A stretch of DNA of 62,885 bases from Ruminococcus sp. Lineage in GTDB: Bacteria > Bacillota > Clostridia > Oscillospirales > Ruminococcaceae. Of this stretch, positions 46,645-56,348 are shown piece by piece. Numbering within the stretch: position 1 is the stretch's first letter; each line of letters starts with the position of its first letter. Made by a program: the position numbers and the translations under genes. Location of the stretch: contig NZ_JAILMR010000012.1 in NCBI RefSeq assembly GCF_024692365.1, positions 1 to 62,885 of the forward strand. The letters run 5' to 3'. The notes below the pieces were generated by a model. The model was not told the DNA's origin, searched no databases, and was given only the letters and a program-made list of their open reading frames with translations.

Positions 46645-49206
46645 ATGAAAAAACCGGTATTTAGAAAAATAGCTGCTTTTACCGCGGCTCTTTGTATGGC
46701 TTTTACTTCGATCCCCGCGTGGGCAGCAACACAGACCGATCCCTCAATGATAGATTACGACCAGAGTGTGCAGGCAAGCCGCGAGAATTATATCAAAAAA
46801 GTAGGTGAAGCGATACTTGCATATACTGACGAATATATCGATATAAGCGCACTGAAACTCACCCCCAGCGAACTGGGTACTTTTCAGCAGGCAGTTCAGG
46901 CTAATTACCCCGAACTGTTTTTCTGGGGAAGAACATATTATTATCCCAGCGGTAATTATGTAGCTTCAATAAAACCCGAGTATCTCTACGACAAAGCAAC
47001 CGCAATGAGTATGCTCACCGAGTTCTATAACGAGGCTGACAAGTATCTTGCACTGGTCAAAGATAATATGTCAAACCTTGAAATAGCTATCGTTTTCCAC
47101 GATGCTATCGTAAACGATGTGGCTTACGAGTATCCCGCTGTTGCGGATAAGCAGACTTACAGCTTTCTTATCGAAAAAGTCGGCTACTGCGACCTTTATT
47201 CCAAGGTATATGCATATCTGCTCTCACAGTGCGGCATACGCTCCGAGATAGTATTCTCCGATTCAATGAACCATCAGTGGCTCAAAGCCGAACTTATCCC
47301 CGGCAGATATTTCAATATCGATATCACATGGGACGACCCCACCCCCAATGTCAACGGCAGAGTTTACCACACCTATTTCGGACTCAGCGATACTGCCCTG
47401 CAAAGCGACGGCAGTCACTATGACTATGATACCATATACCCCGATGACGACTACTTCGACAATTCTGGCATCAAAGACCTGAGCACTGCTATTGTTGAAC
47501 TAAACGGCGACCTGTACGCGATATACTCCAGCAATCAGGGCTGGGAAAGAAAGCTCGTTAAGCTGAATATCGTTCTTGGCGAGAACAGCGGCAAAATAAA
47601 CCGCACTACTATTACAGACCTTGATAATATGAGATGGTCAGCAGGCGGAAATTCCTACTGGCTTGGCATCTATACAGGATTTTTCAAGCATGGCGGAAAG
47701 CTTTACTACAACACCCCCGATTCAATCTGCTGGTATGACCCTGCAACTAATGAAAAAGGCGTTCTAGTAAAGCCAACCAAGCCATCGGGCAAGAGCATTT
47801 ACGGCTGTTATATCAATAACGGCACTGTATATGCGGTATACAAAACTTCCCCCAACGATACGGGAACTCCCACATACACCGCTGTGTATGACCTGGGAGA
47901 TGAACCCTATACTCCCCCCGCCCATGAACACAGCTATACTTCAAAGCCGACCTGGAACTGGTCAGAGGATATGAGCAGTGCTACCGCATTATTTAAATGC
48001 ACAGGCTGTTCCGAGACCCAGTCTGCTGAAGCAAATGTGACTTCTTCCGTCAACAGCAGCGGTGACCTCCAGTATACTGCATCAGTTTATTTCGGCGGAA
48101 AGACCTACACTGATACCAAAACAGTCAAGCTCTACTCCCTGACTATCCCCGAAGCTATGGATATAGTTTCTTCCGACAGAGCCGCTGTTAACGGCAAATA
48201 TACAGCAGGTACAAAGGTAACATTGAAATACCGCAAGGAGTTCACTGTTACAAAGCTTAATCTGTCAAACATCTCATACTACGAAACCGATAACAACGCA
48301 GGAACCATTACCGTCACTATCGCAGGCAACGCAGAAGTCACAGCTGAATACTCCGTATACACCACTTTTATCAGCGGTGTCAGCGTTACTCTCGGAAGTC
48401 AGATAGGTCTGAATGTTTACTTCAAACCCGCTGAAAGCATAGCTTCAAACGGCTATATCCAATTCAGCGGAAGCACAGGCGATACCAAAATACCTTTCAG
48501 CGATATCACCCCTGACGAAAACGGCAGATACAAGGCGACTTACTATATGTCAGCCAAGGATATAGCTGAAAACGTCAAGATAAGCTTCCTCAACAGCAGC
48601 GGAAAGGCTGTCAACTTCTCGCTGATGAATGATACGCCCTATGTCAAGAGCTTTGAGTACAGCCCCACTGACTACCTCAACACTCTCAGCAAGAGCAGTG
48701 ACAAAAAGCTTGCGGCACTCGCCGAATCCGTAAAGATATACGGCAATAATGCAAAGGCATTCTTCGATGACGGCATGCCCGATAAGACCGTGACTGGTCT
48801 TAAAGCAAGCGATGTCAAGAACTTTGCACCTTCTGTTACCGCAGGCAAAACTACAGTGTACTACGGACAGTCCCTGCTTCTCCGTTCAAATACGGCTCTC
48901 AGGCTGTATTTCAAAGGCAGTATCGATAACTGCAAAGTAACTGACAGCAAGGGCAAGAGCGTAACATTTGTTACAGGCACCGCATCGGGAATGAACTACG
49001 TTGAGATACCCGATATAACAGCCGACAATCTTGAAAACAAGTTCACAGTTACCCTTGCCGATGGCGGCAAGGTAACACTCAGCCCCATGACTTACGTCTA
49101 TGAAACTCTTCTCCACTACGAGAATGATTCTTCAAAGGCACAGCTTTGCAGCACAGTCAGGGCGCTGTACAATTACAGCAAGGCAGTTCAGAATTATCTG
49201 AGCTGA
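46645..49206 (+). CDS. Secreted transglutaminase-like protein with beta-sandwich repeats
   Basis: This 853-residue exported protein has a signal peptide (residues 1-28, cleavage after AWA). The transglutaminase/protease-like core lies around 60-245, with Cys in EKVGYCDLYSKVYAYLL, His in NHQWLKAEL and Asp in NIDITWDDP, the full catalytic triad. Residues about 270-430 may form a propeller-like segment. HEHSYTSKPTWNWSEDMSS with FKCTGC (about 430-460) is a zinc-ribbon-like module seen in ruminococcal secreted proteins. Beta-rich domains follow. There is no cell-wall sorting signal or dockerin. The enzyme may cut or cross-link peptides outside the cell. GGAGG precedes the ATG. Confidence 0.85.
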   Translation: MKKPVFRKIAAFTAALCMAFTSIPAWAATQTDPSMIDYDQSVQASRENYIKKVGEAILAYTDEYIDISALKLTPSELGTFQQAVQANYPELFFWGRTYYYPSGNYVASIKPEYLYDKATAMSMLTEFYNEADKYLALVKDNMSNLEIAIVFHDAIVNDVAYEYPAVADKQTYSFLIEKVGYCDLYSKVYAYLLSQCGIRSEIVFSDSMNHQWLKAELIPGRYFNIDITWDDPTPNVNGRVYHTYFGLSDTALQSDGSHYDYDTIYPDDDYFDNSGIKDLSTAIVELNGDLYAIYSSNQGWERKLVKLNIVLGENSGKINRTTITDLDNMRWSAGGNSYWLGIYTGFFKHGGKLYYNTPDSICWYDPATNEKGVLVKPTKPSGKSIYGCYINNGTVYAVYKTSPNDTGTPTYTAVYDLGDEPYTPPAHEHSYTSKPTWNWSEDMSSATALFKCTGCSETQSAEANVTSSVNSSGDLQYTASVYFGGKTYTDTKTVKLYSLTIPEAMDIVSSDRAAVNGKYTAGTKVTLKYRKEFTVTKLNLSNISYYETDNNAGTITVTIAGNAEVTAEYSVYTTFISGVSVTLGSQIGLNVYFKPAESIASNGYIQFSGSTGDTKIPFSDITPDENGRYKATYYMSAKDIAENVKISFLNSSGKAVNFSLMNDTPYVKSFEYSPTDYLNTLSKSSDKKLAALAESVKIYGNNAKAFFDDGMPDKTVTGLKASDVKNFAPSVTAGKTTVYYGQSLLLRSNTALRLYFKGSIDNCKVTDSKGKSVTFVTGTASGMNYVEIPDITADNLENKFTVTLADGGKVTLSPMTYVYETLLHYENDSSKAQLCSTVRALYNYSKAVQNYLS

Positions 49207-49220
49207 CATGATAAAATCAC

Positions 49221-49254
49221 TCGGGGACGATGCGAATATCGTCCCCGATTTTTT
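49221..49254 (+). terminator. Terminator of the transglutaminase-like gene
   Basis: TCGGGGACGAT and ATCGTCCCCGA form a perfect 11-bp stem with a 6-nt loop and a run of T, 15 bp after the stop. Confidence 0.92.
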
Positions 49255-49258
49255 AACC

Positions 49259-49289
49259 GAAAAAAAGAGCCGCCCAAAACGGACAGCTC
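49259..49289 (-). terminator. Terminator of the MarR-ABC operon
   Basis: On the minus strand GAGCTGTCC and GGGCGGCTC pair (two G-U pairs) around a short loop and are followed by TTTTTTT. It lies just after the ABC transporter stop and back to back with the plus-strand terminator. Confidence 0.82.
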
Positions 49290-49297
49290 CATAAAAA

Positions 49298-52200
49298 TTA
49301 TTCTGTTCTGAGTGCGATAACAGGGTCTTTCTTTGCCGCGATGCGGGATGGGAACAGACCTGCCACCAGAGTGAGAAGAATGCTTATCGCCACAAGCAGG
49401 ACAGCTGCCGCAACAGGTATCGATGCCCTCATGGGTACTGTGGTAAGGTGGGCGATTATCATATTGATGGGTATTGTCAGCAGGTAGGAAATACCTACGC
49501 CGAGTATACCCGCTACAAATCCGACAATAGCAGTCTCAGCATTGAACACACGAGAGATATCGCGCTTTGAAGCACCTATGCTTCGCAGTATGCCTATCTC
49601 CTTTGTTCTTTCCAGAACTGAGATGTAGGTGATTATGCCTATCATGATAGATGATACTATCAGAGATATAGCCACAAATGCTATCAGCACATAGCTTATC
49701 GCATTGATGATGGAAGTAACCGAGGACATCATCTTGCCGACGATATCGGTGTACTCTATCTTGGAAGATTCATCAGCTTCTTTGTTGTATTCATCTATTA
49801 TATCAACTATGCGCTCCTTAGCGGCGAAATCCTTGGGGTAGATGTTTATACCGCTGGGGCTTTCAAGTGTTGCATAACCGAGGGTCATCATATTTGCATC
49901 ATATGTTGATGTGGAGTACTTTCCGCTGTTAGCAAGGGCATCTGCATTGGTCTTAGCCGACTCTGTTATCATGTTCTGCATCATAGCCAGCTGTTCATCG
50001 GTAAGGCTTGCAAGGAATTCCTTCTGCTGGTCGGTCATGCCGCCCATAAAGCCACCGTTTCCGCCGTTCTTCATAGCATCCATATCCAGTCCGGACATAG
50101 CGTCCATGCCCATATCTGTAAGTTCGGACATCTGCTGCTGTGTACCGCCCTGTGCCATCAGTGCAGCAGCTTCTTCCTCTGTCATACCCTCGGGGAGCTG
50201 ACCTGCCATCAGTGCGGCAAGCTGTTCATCGGTAAGCTGAGGCTGTTCAGCGGCAGCAGGTACCTCGGTCGGCATCTGTGACATTATAGCCGCAAAGTCC
50301 TCATCGCTCATGCCCTCGGGCTTCTGACCCTGCATGAGTGCCGCCTTCTGTTCATCGGTAAGACCCGCTAATATATCGGTCTTGTCTGCCTGTGTGCTGT
50401 CAGCAGTTTCAGCAGATGTGGGGTTTTCATCGGAAGTCTTTTCTTCCTCTTCTGCATCTGCATTTTCGGGCTTGAATTTCAGACCTGAGAATACGTCGAT
50501 ATCAGGTGAAGCCTGCTGGTCTTTTATTATCTCGCTGTCCTTAACTTTGTTCACGAGATACTCCATCAGCTCGTGCTTATAAGCGATACCGCCGTTGAGT
50601 GAAGTAGCAGTTGCGTCCTCATTGGGGCGTATGATACCTACAACGCTTACTTTCAGACCGTTATTGACAACATCGGTCATATAAGCTTCGTCCTCCTGCA
50701 TATCCTCCCAGATACCGCCATTTTTACGGTAGAAATCAGTGGTGGGAACGACCATGAAATCCAGGTCAAGAAGTTCATCGTAGGTGTAGCTGTGCTGTTC
50801 GTTTTTCAGCTGTACATCTTCACCCATAACTGCACGGCGTACTATGCCGTTTATCTCGGTGGAATCGAGAAGACCCAGTGAATAGAGGATGTAGTCGTTT
50901 ATCTCGTTATGCTTGTCAACTATCAGCACTACCTCGTTATAGTTTTCGGGCATATGTCCTGCTACTACATCGTACTGCGCTTTGATGAGATCGTCGTTAT
51001 CAAGCATCTCGGACCATACGTCCATACTGCCCATGCCCATTGAACCGCCCATGGACATACCCATCATCTGTGTATCGCTGAGATAACCCATATCCAGCAG
51101 TACTTGCGAGGGGTTTACCTGATATACACCGTCGGAGGTATCAGCCTTGAATACATTCAGCTTGGTAGCGTAGCTGTACTTTATATCGGTGGTCAGTTTC
51201 TTTATCTCATCGTTGTTATCAAGGAAAGTCTTGAACTTTTCAAGGTCGTTCACCTTGGTTTCCTGCATGAGAGTATTTATCATCTGAGCCATGCGGTTCT
51301 GTGAATAAACCTTATCCATGCCGTGTTCGGGTTCAGCATCACGGGCTTCAGCCATAGAGTCCATTATCTCACTGAGACTGGTGGTGGTCTTTTCGATAGT
51401 CAGGGGGAAAGTCGAGAGAGTATCCGACTGCACCTGATCTATATATATCTGCACGCCGTTTGATATTGAAAGTATCAGCGCGATACCGATAATACCTATG
51501 GAACCCGCAAATGAAGTCAGCAGAGTTCTTGCCTTTTTGGTCATCAGGTTATTTCGGCTGAGTGACAGCGCTGTCAGGAAATTCATGGAAGTTTTCAGCT
51601 TCTTGCGCTCTGCCTTTTTCTCCTGCGCTGTCTTTTTATCCTTCTTGATCTCCGCCTTGAACGGGTCGGTATCATCGGTCACCTTACCGTCGAGAAGCCT
51701 GATTATACGCGATGAATACTGCTCGGCAAGCTCGGGGTTATGGGTTACCATTATTATCAGCTTGTTTTTGGAGATCTTTTTGAGTATCTCCATTATCTGC
51801 ACGCTGGTCTCCGTATCCAGTGCGCCGGTAGGTTCGTCCGCCAGAAGTATATCAGGGTCGTTTACGAGAGCACGTGCAATCGCCACACGCTGCATCTGAC
51901 CGCCCGACATCTGGTTCGGCTTTTTGTTCAGCTGGTCGCCTAAGCCCACCTGCTGGAGTGCTTCCACAGCTCTTTTTCTTCTGTCGCCCTTTGATACGCC
52001 CGAAAGTGTCAGCGCAAGCTCAACGTTTGCAAGCACCGTCTGGTGGGGTATAAGGTTATAGCTCTGGAATACGAAGCCTATGGAATGATTTCTGTAGCTG
52101 TCCCAGTCAGCGTCCTTGAAATCCTTGGTGGACTTTCCGTTGATGTTCAGGTCGCCCGAGGTGTACCTGTCAAGGCCGCCGATGATGTTCAGCAAAGTTG

Positions 52201-52333
52201 TCTTGCCGCAGCCCGACTGTCCGAGTATGGATACGAACTCGTTCTCACGGAAATCAATGCTGACACCGCGGAGCGCCTGTACGGTACTGTCGCCGACTAC
52301 ATAGTCCTTGGTTATGTTATTCAAACTTAACAT
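49298..52333 (-). CDS. Fused MacB-type ABC transporter (ATPase plus FtsX permease) with a repeat insert
   Basis: This 1011-residue protein has an ATPase domain at 1-225 (GQSGCGKTT, MSGGQMQRVAIARAL, LLADEPTGALD). A first membrane segment lies near 270-295, then a large outer domain, then three C-terminal spans with the FtsX signature (VLERTKEIGILRSIGASKRD). The outer domain has a Met/Gln/Ala-rich insert of about 200 residues with three copies of LTDEQxAxMxxG-type units (for example LTDEQKAALMQGQKPEGM and LTDEQLAALMAGQLPEGM). The MacB family acts on peptides or lipoproteins at the outer face. It is 3 bp after a MarR gene. Confidence 0.9.
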   Translation of the reverse strand: MLSLNNITKDYVVGDSTVQALRGVSIDFRENEFVSILGQSGCGKTTLLNIIGGLDRYTSGDLNINGKSTKDFKDADWDSYRNHSIGFVFQSYNLIPHQTVLANVELALTLSGVSKGDRRKRAVEALQQVGLGDQLNKKPNQMSGGQMQRVAIARALVNDPDILLADEPTGALDTETSVQIMEILKKISKNKLIIMVTHNPELAEQYSSRIIRLLDGKVTDDTDPFKAEIKKDKKTAQEKKAERKKLKTSMNFLTALSLSRNNLMTKKARTLLTSFAGSIGIIGIALILSISNGVQIYIDQVQSDTLSTFPLTIEKTTTSLSEIMDSMAEARDAEPEHGMDKVYSQNRMAQMINTLMQETKVNDLEKFKTFLDNNDEIKKLTTDIKYSYATKLNVFKADTSDGVYQVNPSQVLLDMGYLSDTQMMGMSMGGSMGMGSMDVWSEMLDNDDLIKAQYDVVAGHMPENYNEVVLIVDKHNEINDYILYSLGLLDSTEINGIVRRAVMGEDVQLKNEQHSYTYDELLDLDFMVVPTTDFYRKNGGIWEDMQEDEAYMTDVVNNGLKVSVVGIIRPNEDATATSLNGGIAYKHELMEYLVNKVKDSEIIKDQQASPDIDVFSGLKFKPENADAEEEEKTSDENPTSAETADSTQADKTDILAGLTDEQKAALMQGQKPEGMSDEDFAAIMSQMPTEVPAAAEQPQLTDEQLAALMAGQLPEGMTEEEAAALMAQGGTQQQMSELTDMGMDAMSGLDMDAMKNGGNGGFMGGMTDQQKEFLASLTDEQLAMMQNMITESAKTNADALANSGKYSTSTYDANMMTLGYATLESPSGINIYPKDFAAKERIVDIIDEYNKEADESSKIEYTDIVGKMMSSVTSIINAISYVLIAFVAISLIVSSIMIGIITYISVLERTKEIGILRSIGASKRDISRVFNAETAIVGFVAGILGVGISYLLTIPINMIIAHLTTVPMRASIPVAAAVLLVAISILLTLVAGLFPSRIAAKKDPVIALRTE

Positions 52334-52336
52334 ACA

Positions 52337-52813
52337 TTACTTTCCCTTCTCAGTTTTCATAGTTTCAAGTTCTCTGGAATAGTCTCCCAGATTGTTTATC
52401 AGTTTACAGCTGACCTCATAAAATTTTACAAGATCTTCCTTTGGGATATCCTTTGATACCTCCGAAGATATCTTCAGGAATTCAGCTTGAAGCATATCCC
52501 CGAGTGCTTTTCCTTTTTCGCTTGGGATATAGCGCATACCCCTCTGCTTATCTTTATCCTCGGGATTTCGGATTATATATCCGTCATTCTGCATATCCGT
52601 TAGCATCCTGGATATCAGTGCCTTATCGTAGCAGGACATCTCTTTCAGTTCTGTCGCCGAACATCCGCCCTCGATACCATTGATGATTCCCAGACATACT
52701 GCCGATGAGATATTGAGTTCCTTTGATGCCGGGATACAGGCATATATCCTTGCAAAAGAATGGGTCTTCTGTCTCATCAGTGCCGCCAGATGTTCCAGCA
52801 GTGATCTGTCCAA
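52337..52813 (-). CDS. MarR-family transcriptional regulator
   Basis: This 158-residue regulator has a winged helix-turn-helix: NISSAVCLGIINGIEGGCSA, ATELKEMSCYDKALISRMLT and the wing DGYIIRNPEDKDKQRGMRYI (Asp and Arg of the wing conserved). It starts at TTG with AAAGGGG 7 nt ahead. Two palindromes in its promoter point to autorepression, and the same message continues into the exporter gene, so the pair is likely induced together by a ligand of the regulator. Confidence 0.9.
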   Translation of the reverse strand: MDRSLLEHLAALMRQKTHSFARIYACIPASKELNISSAVCLGIINGIEGGCSATELKEMSCYDKALISRMLTDMQNDGYIIRNPEDKDKQRGMRYIPSEKGKALGDMLQAEFLKISSEVSKDIPKEDLVKFYEVSCKLINNLGDYSRELETMKTEKGK

Positions 52814-52846
52814 TCTATCGCCCCTTTCTGAACAAAAGTCAAATAA

Positions 52847-52860
52847 GTTGATTTATCAAC
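52847..52860. promoter_or_regulatory. MarR operator, downstream copy
   Basis: GTTGATTTATCAAC is a palindrome (GTTGA and TCAAC around 4 bp) that lies about 10-20 bp after the -10 box, at or just past the start point. Confidence 0.7.
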
Positions 52861-52869
52861 CTATCGTGA

Positions 52870-52898
52870 AGTATACCACAACTAAGTTGATTTGTCAA
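52870..52898 (-). promoter_or_regulatory. Promoter of the MarR-ABC operon
   Basis: On the minus strand TTGACA (52898-52893), 17 bp and TATACT (52875-52870). Confidence 0.82.
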
Positions 52899-52899
52899 C
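52886..52899. promoter_or_regulatory. MarR operator, copy over the -35 box
   Basis: GTTGATTTGTCAAC differs from the downstream copy at one base and covers the -35 box. The copies start 39 bp apart, close to four helical turns, so two dimers would lie on the same face. Confidence 0.7.
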
Positions 52900-52942
52900 A
52901 ACGCAAACGTTTACGTTTGTGAATTCTATGTAAATAATATGC

Positions 52943-52978
52943 AAAAAGTCCGACAACATTCACAAAAGCTGTCGGACT
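52943..52978 (-). terminator. Terminator of the YehL/DUF4132 operon
   Basis: On the minus strand AGTCCGACA and TGTCGGACT form a 9-bp stem (with TT/AA extension) followed by TTTTT, 8 bp after the DUF4132 stop. Confidence 0.88.
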
Positions 52979-52985
52979 TGTGATA

Positions 52986-55900
52986 TTATTCTTTTTCGCC
53001 GAGAACCGATGTCAACTGCATGATAAGCTCGCTGAAATACCTGTCACCGACTTCACCCACCTTGATAGGTGTTGAACGGTAGTGGTCGGCACTGGGACGG
53101 TGGAGTTCAAGCTTTTCGATGGTTACTTCCTCACCCTCGAAATCGTAGTTGACGATACTTGCACCCGAGAAGTTCAGTTCAGCATGAACACCCTTGCTGA
53201 CAGTTGTGCCGTCGGGCAGATTCTCGCGGCTGCTGATATCCTCACGCCAGAAATAGTAGAACCAGCCTGCGTCCTCAGCGTAGCCCTTGTACCAGCCTGT
53301 CTTTGTCAGCTTGCCTATAAGGGACAGACTGTTGAGTTCGATATTCTCAAAGCGGAGTATTTCAGTGGACTCTCTTTCCTCGTCGGTCATGGTGTAGATC
53401 TTTCTGTCAAGCTGTGGGAAAGGCTGTTCTATCTCGTAATCGGAGAGCTGTTCTTTCCATGCGTCTATATCTTCTTTAGTAAGTTCCAGCGGGTGTACAA
53501 GACCTATGGAACCCTCTGCGGGAAGTTCTGTTTCATCGTCATCAACGGTGTTGAAGCTTCCCTCTTCGGTGTAACGGAAAGACTGCGTCAGCTTGCCCTC
53601 GGCATCGTAAAGTCCCCAGATAAGACCTGTTGCAAATCCGTGCATAACCGCGTTCTTCACAAACAGAGCCTTCCAGCCATCGACCGTCCACTTTCTGTCG
53701 TTCATAAGCACGCTTTCAAGGCGGGATTTCTGGTTGGCTGCAACTGTTTTCAGCTGCTTCTTCATCTCCTTGAAGTCTGCTGATGCGGCGGCGGCTTTTT
53801 CGGCATCATCGTTAGCACCGGGCTTCGGCAGATTCTTAACCTGCTTATCGCCGCAGAATATCTCAAGGGTATTGCCTGTGCCGAGATATACCTTGAACTG
53901 ACGGGGTCCGAAATCGAACTCGCGGCACATATTCTCATCAAAGCCAAGGTCGGGAACTATCTTGTCCGCAAGTTCCTCGGTGGTAAGACCCAGTTCCTTT
54001 GCGGCGTTGCTAAGAGCATCAGCGGCGGCAGAACGCACCATCTTGTTTTTGAACTTTCGGGACATACCGTCAACGTTCATGAGTGCGGTAGTGCTTCCGC
54101 TGAGTGCCATTGCGCGTACAGCCTCGGAAGCGATAGCGCCTCTTGAATTTTCGCCCCACTGCTTGATGTACTGCATAAGGATATCAACCATAGCCTCACC
54201 GCCGTGGATAGCCGCAAAATACAGCACATACTTTGTCTTTGCCTGTGCGCCCAGGTCAACCCATTTGCCGAAAACATTATGGGCAAATGTGTTCAGTTCG
54301 CGGGGGTTGAGGGACTGTGCAAGGTTGTTAGCAGCCGCACTCACGCCGAGTTCACTCATATTAGCGTAGCAGAGAACCAATGCTTCAAGATATTTCTGCT
54401 CGACTTCTGCGCCGTCAGCATTGTGGACGGTGCAATTGCTGCCCTCAAAAGCCCATGCGACTTTCTTAGCCTTTCCGCCCTTGGTAAGTTCCTCTACCAT
54501 ATCCACAGATGAAAGGGGTGCTGCCGCTGATGCACCGTCGGAAGATACTGCCGCACCTATCAGTACAGCTATCTTATCCTTTATTTTAGCGGATTTTTCG
54601 CTTTCAAAAGCCGCTTCAAGAACTTCCTTATACTCGGAACTTCCCTGTCTTTCGATGGCTGCAAGTGCTATCTCACGGTATGCAGCTTTTTTCTTTGAAA
54701 GCAGTTCTGTGATATCATCTTTCCAATCGGGCTTATCACCGAGTATCTTGGCGAGGGCTGCCTTGACTGCCTTGCTGCTGTCATCGGCAGAAGCAAGTAA
54801 CTTATCCTTGAACATATCGGGGTCAGAGCCGAAAGCCATAACGCCTATCTGTCTTGCGGTAGCTGAAAGCTTTGAAAGCTCAGCTGTTTTCAGGAGGTCT
54901 TTGTACTCCCCTGCTGCGGCAGCTGTCTTGGCAATAGTCTCGTCCTTCTTCTGGTACATATTGTCGATATAATCAGCGGTACATCCGAGGATAACGTTCA
55001 TTGGAAGACCTGCTTTGACAAGGCATTCAACGCCCTCTTTTGCGTGTTTGCCGAAATCAAGACCTGTTGCACGTTCCGACATCCATGTTTTTGTGTAACC
55101 GCCGTTGAGGGTCATCTGCACTGCATAATAACGGCAGAAGAAATCATCGGCGCCGACGGTGTTGTAATAATCGAAAGTTTCATAACTGCTCTTGTCCATG
55201 GGGGCATCTACCATCTCATCGAGAACTTCCTCAACGGACTTTTTACCCATGACAAAATCCATCAGATTTGTCGCATCATTGCGGTGGGTCAGGCTGACTA
55301 TGGAAAGTGCCTTATCATGCAAAGCTCCAAGCAGGTCGGGACAGGGCAGACCGAACTTTTTGAGTATCTCAGCCATGAATTTTGCGGCATCGGGAGTTGC
55401 TTCCTTGATCATGAAGTGAGTGTAAAGCTCGGTGTGTTCCTTTGCCATATATTCAAGGTGAGGCAGGACTTCTTTAAAGTGATATTTCTCCGTAAGGAAT
55501 GTCAGATAACCGTTCCTGCGGGCTTCCTTTTCGGTATCGAAAGAATCCAGAGCCTTGACACACTTATGGCGCAGTATAAAATCAGGTATCTTTGAAACAT
55601 TGCTCTTGCAGCGTTCTGTGAATTTATCCCTGACACTGTCCGAGAATCTTACACATTCAGCCAGCAGCATGGTATACTCCCAGCCCTCGGAATAGCGGTT
55701 GGGTTTCGGCATAACAAGGGAGTTTGCGTACATTGTTATCTTTTTTATCAGCAGTGAATCCTTTTCGCTGTCGGCTTTATCAAGTGCCATTGAGTACATC
55801 ACTCTTGCAGCCCAGTCATTGGTCTCGCATACTACATCGGCAAGGGCGGCAATCTCGGCAGCGGTATGTCTGTCATACACGTATTCAGACTCGTTTCCCC

Positions 55901-56330
55901 TTACAATACCGAACTCGCCTGCACCTGCCTCGGCATAAAGTTTTGCCACCTTATCGCCCAGCCAGGGGGTAAGATTTTCAAGCAGAAAATCGTAGTACTT
56001 GTCAGTGTCGTAGCTGTTTACAAGCACCATCATAGCCGAAACACAGCTTGCGCCAAAGGCTGCCCACAGAAAGCACACGAACCTGCTTGTAAGTTCGGTG
56101 TCGCGGGGACGTATTATAGTGGTCTTTACCGCCTTTTGAAATTTATCCATTTCATTCATGGACTTGCCGTAAGCGGAAGTCATCTTCACATCTTTCAGCA
56201 GGCTGTCATCGCGGGGCGAATCCATATCCATATATTTAACGAATATATCCTCGTTGGTGTATATCATTCCTATGCCCGTCAGCAGTTTGCCGAGCTTTGC
56301 CATGCTTTCTGATACTTCACCGTAGATCAT
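52986..56330 (-). CDS. Large DUF4132 protein (MolR/YehI-like)
   Basis: This 1114-residue soluble protein is mostly alpha-helical, with stretches that look like HEAT-type repeats (for example KAALAKILGDKPDWKDDITE and REIALAAIERQGSSEYKEVL). The C-terminal 250 residues fit DUF4132: WTVDGWKALFVKNAVMHGFA, SFRYTEEGSFNTV, FPQLDRKIYTMTDEE and FYYFWREDISS. The E. coli relative YehI/MolR is of similar size but carries a WGR domain, which I do not see here. The function is unknown. It is last in an operon with a MoxR-type ATPase and a vWA protein and may be their client or scaffold. AAAGGAGA precedes the ATG. Confidence 0.82.
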   Translation of the reverse strand: MIYGEVSESMAKLGKLLTGIGMIYTNEDIFVKYMDMDSPRDDSLLKDVKMTSAYGKSMNEMDKFQKAVKTTIIRPRDTELTSRFVCFLWAAFGASCVSAMMVLVNSYDTDKYYDFLLENLTPWLGDKVAKLYAEAGAGEFGIVRGNESEYVYDRHTAAEIAALADVVCETNDWAARVMYSMALDKADSEKDSLLIKKITMYANSLVMPKPNRYSEGWEYTMLLAECVRFSDSVRDKFTERCKSNVSKIPDFILRHKCVKALDSFDTEKEARRNGYLTFLTEKYHFKEVLPHLEYMAKEHTELYTHFMIKEATPDAAKFMAEILKKFGLPCPDLLGALHDKALSIVSLTHRNDATNLMDFVMGKKSVEEVLDEMVDAPMDKSSYETFDYYNTVGADDFFCRYYAVQMTLNGGYTKTWMSERATGLDFGKHAKEGVECLVKAGLPMNVILGCTADYIDNMYQKKDETIAKTAAAAGEYKDLLKTAELSKLSATARQIGVMAFGSDPDMFKDKLLASADDSSKAVKAALAKILGDKPDWKDDITELLSKKKAAYREIALAAIERQGSSEYKEVLEAAFESEKSAKIKDKIAVLIGAAVSSDGASAAAPLSSVDMVEELTKGGKAKKVAWAFEGSNCTVHNADGAEVEQKYLEALVLCYANMSELGVSAAANNLAQSLNPRELNTFAHNVFGKWVDLGAQAKTKYVLYFAAIHGGEAMVDILMQYIKQWGENSRGAIASEAVRAMALSGSTTALMNVDGMSRKFKNKMVRSAAADALSNAAKELGLTTEELADKIVPDLGFDENMCREFDFGPRQFKVYLGTGNTLEIFCGDKQVKNLPKPGANDDAEKAAAASADFKEMKKQLKTVAANQKSRLESVLMNDRKWTVDGWKALFVKNAVMHGFATGLIWGLYDAEGKLTQSFRYTEEGSFNTVDDDETELPAEGSIGLVHPLELTKEDIDAWKEQLSDYEIEQPFPQLDRKIYTMTDEERESTEILRFENIELNSLSLIGKLTKTGWYKGYAEDAGWFYYFWREDISSRENLPDGTTVSKGVHAELNFSGASIVNYDFEGEEVTIEKLELHRPSADHYRSTPIKVGEVGDRYFSELIMQLTSVLGEKE

Positions 56331-56348
56331 TTTTGAATCTCCTTTCGT

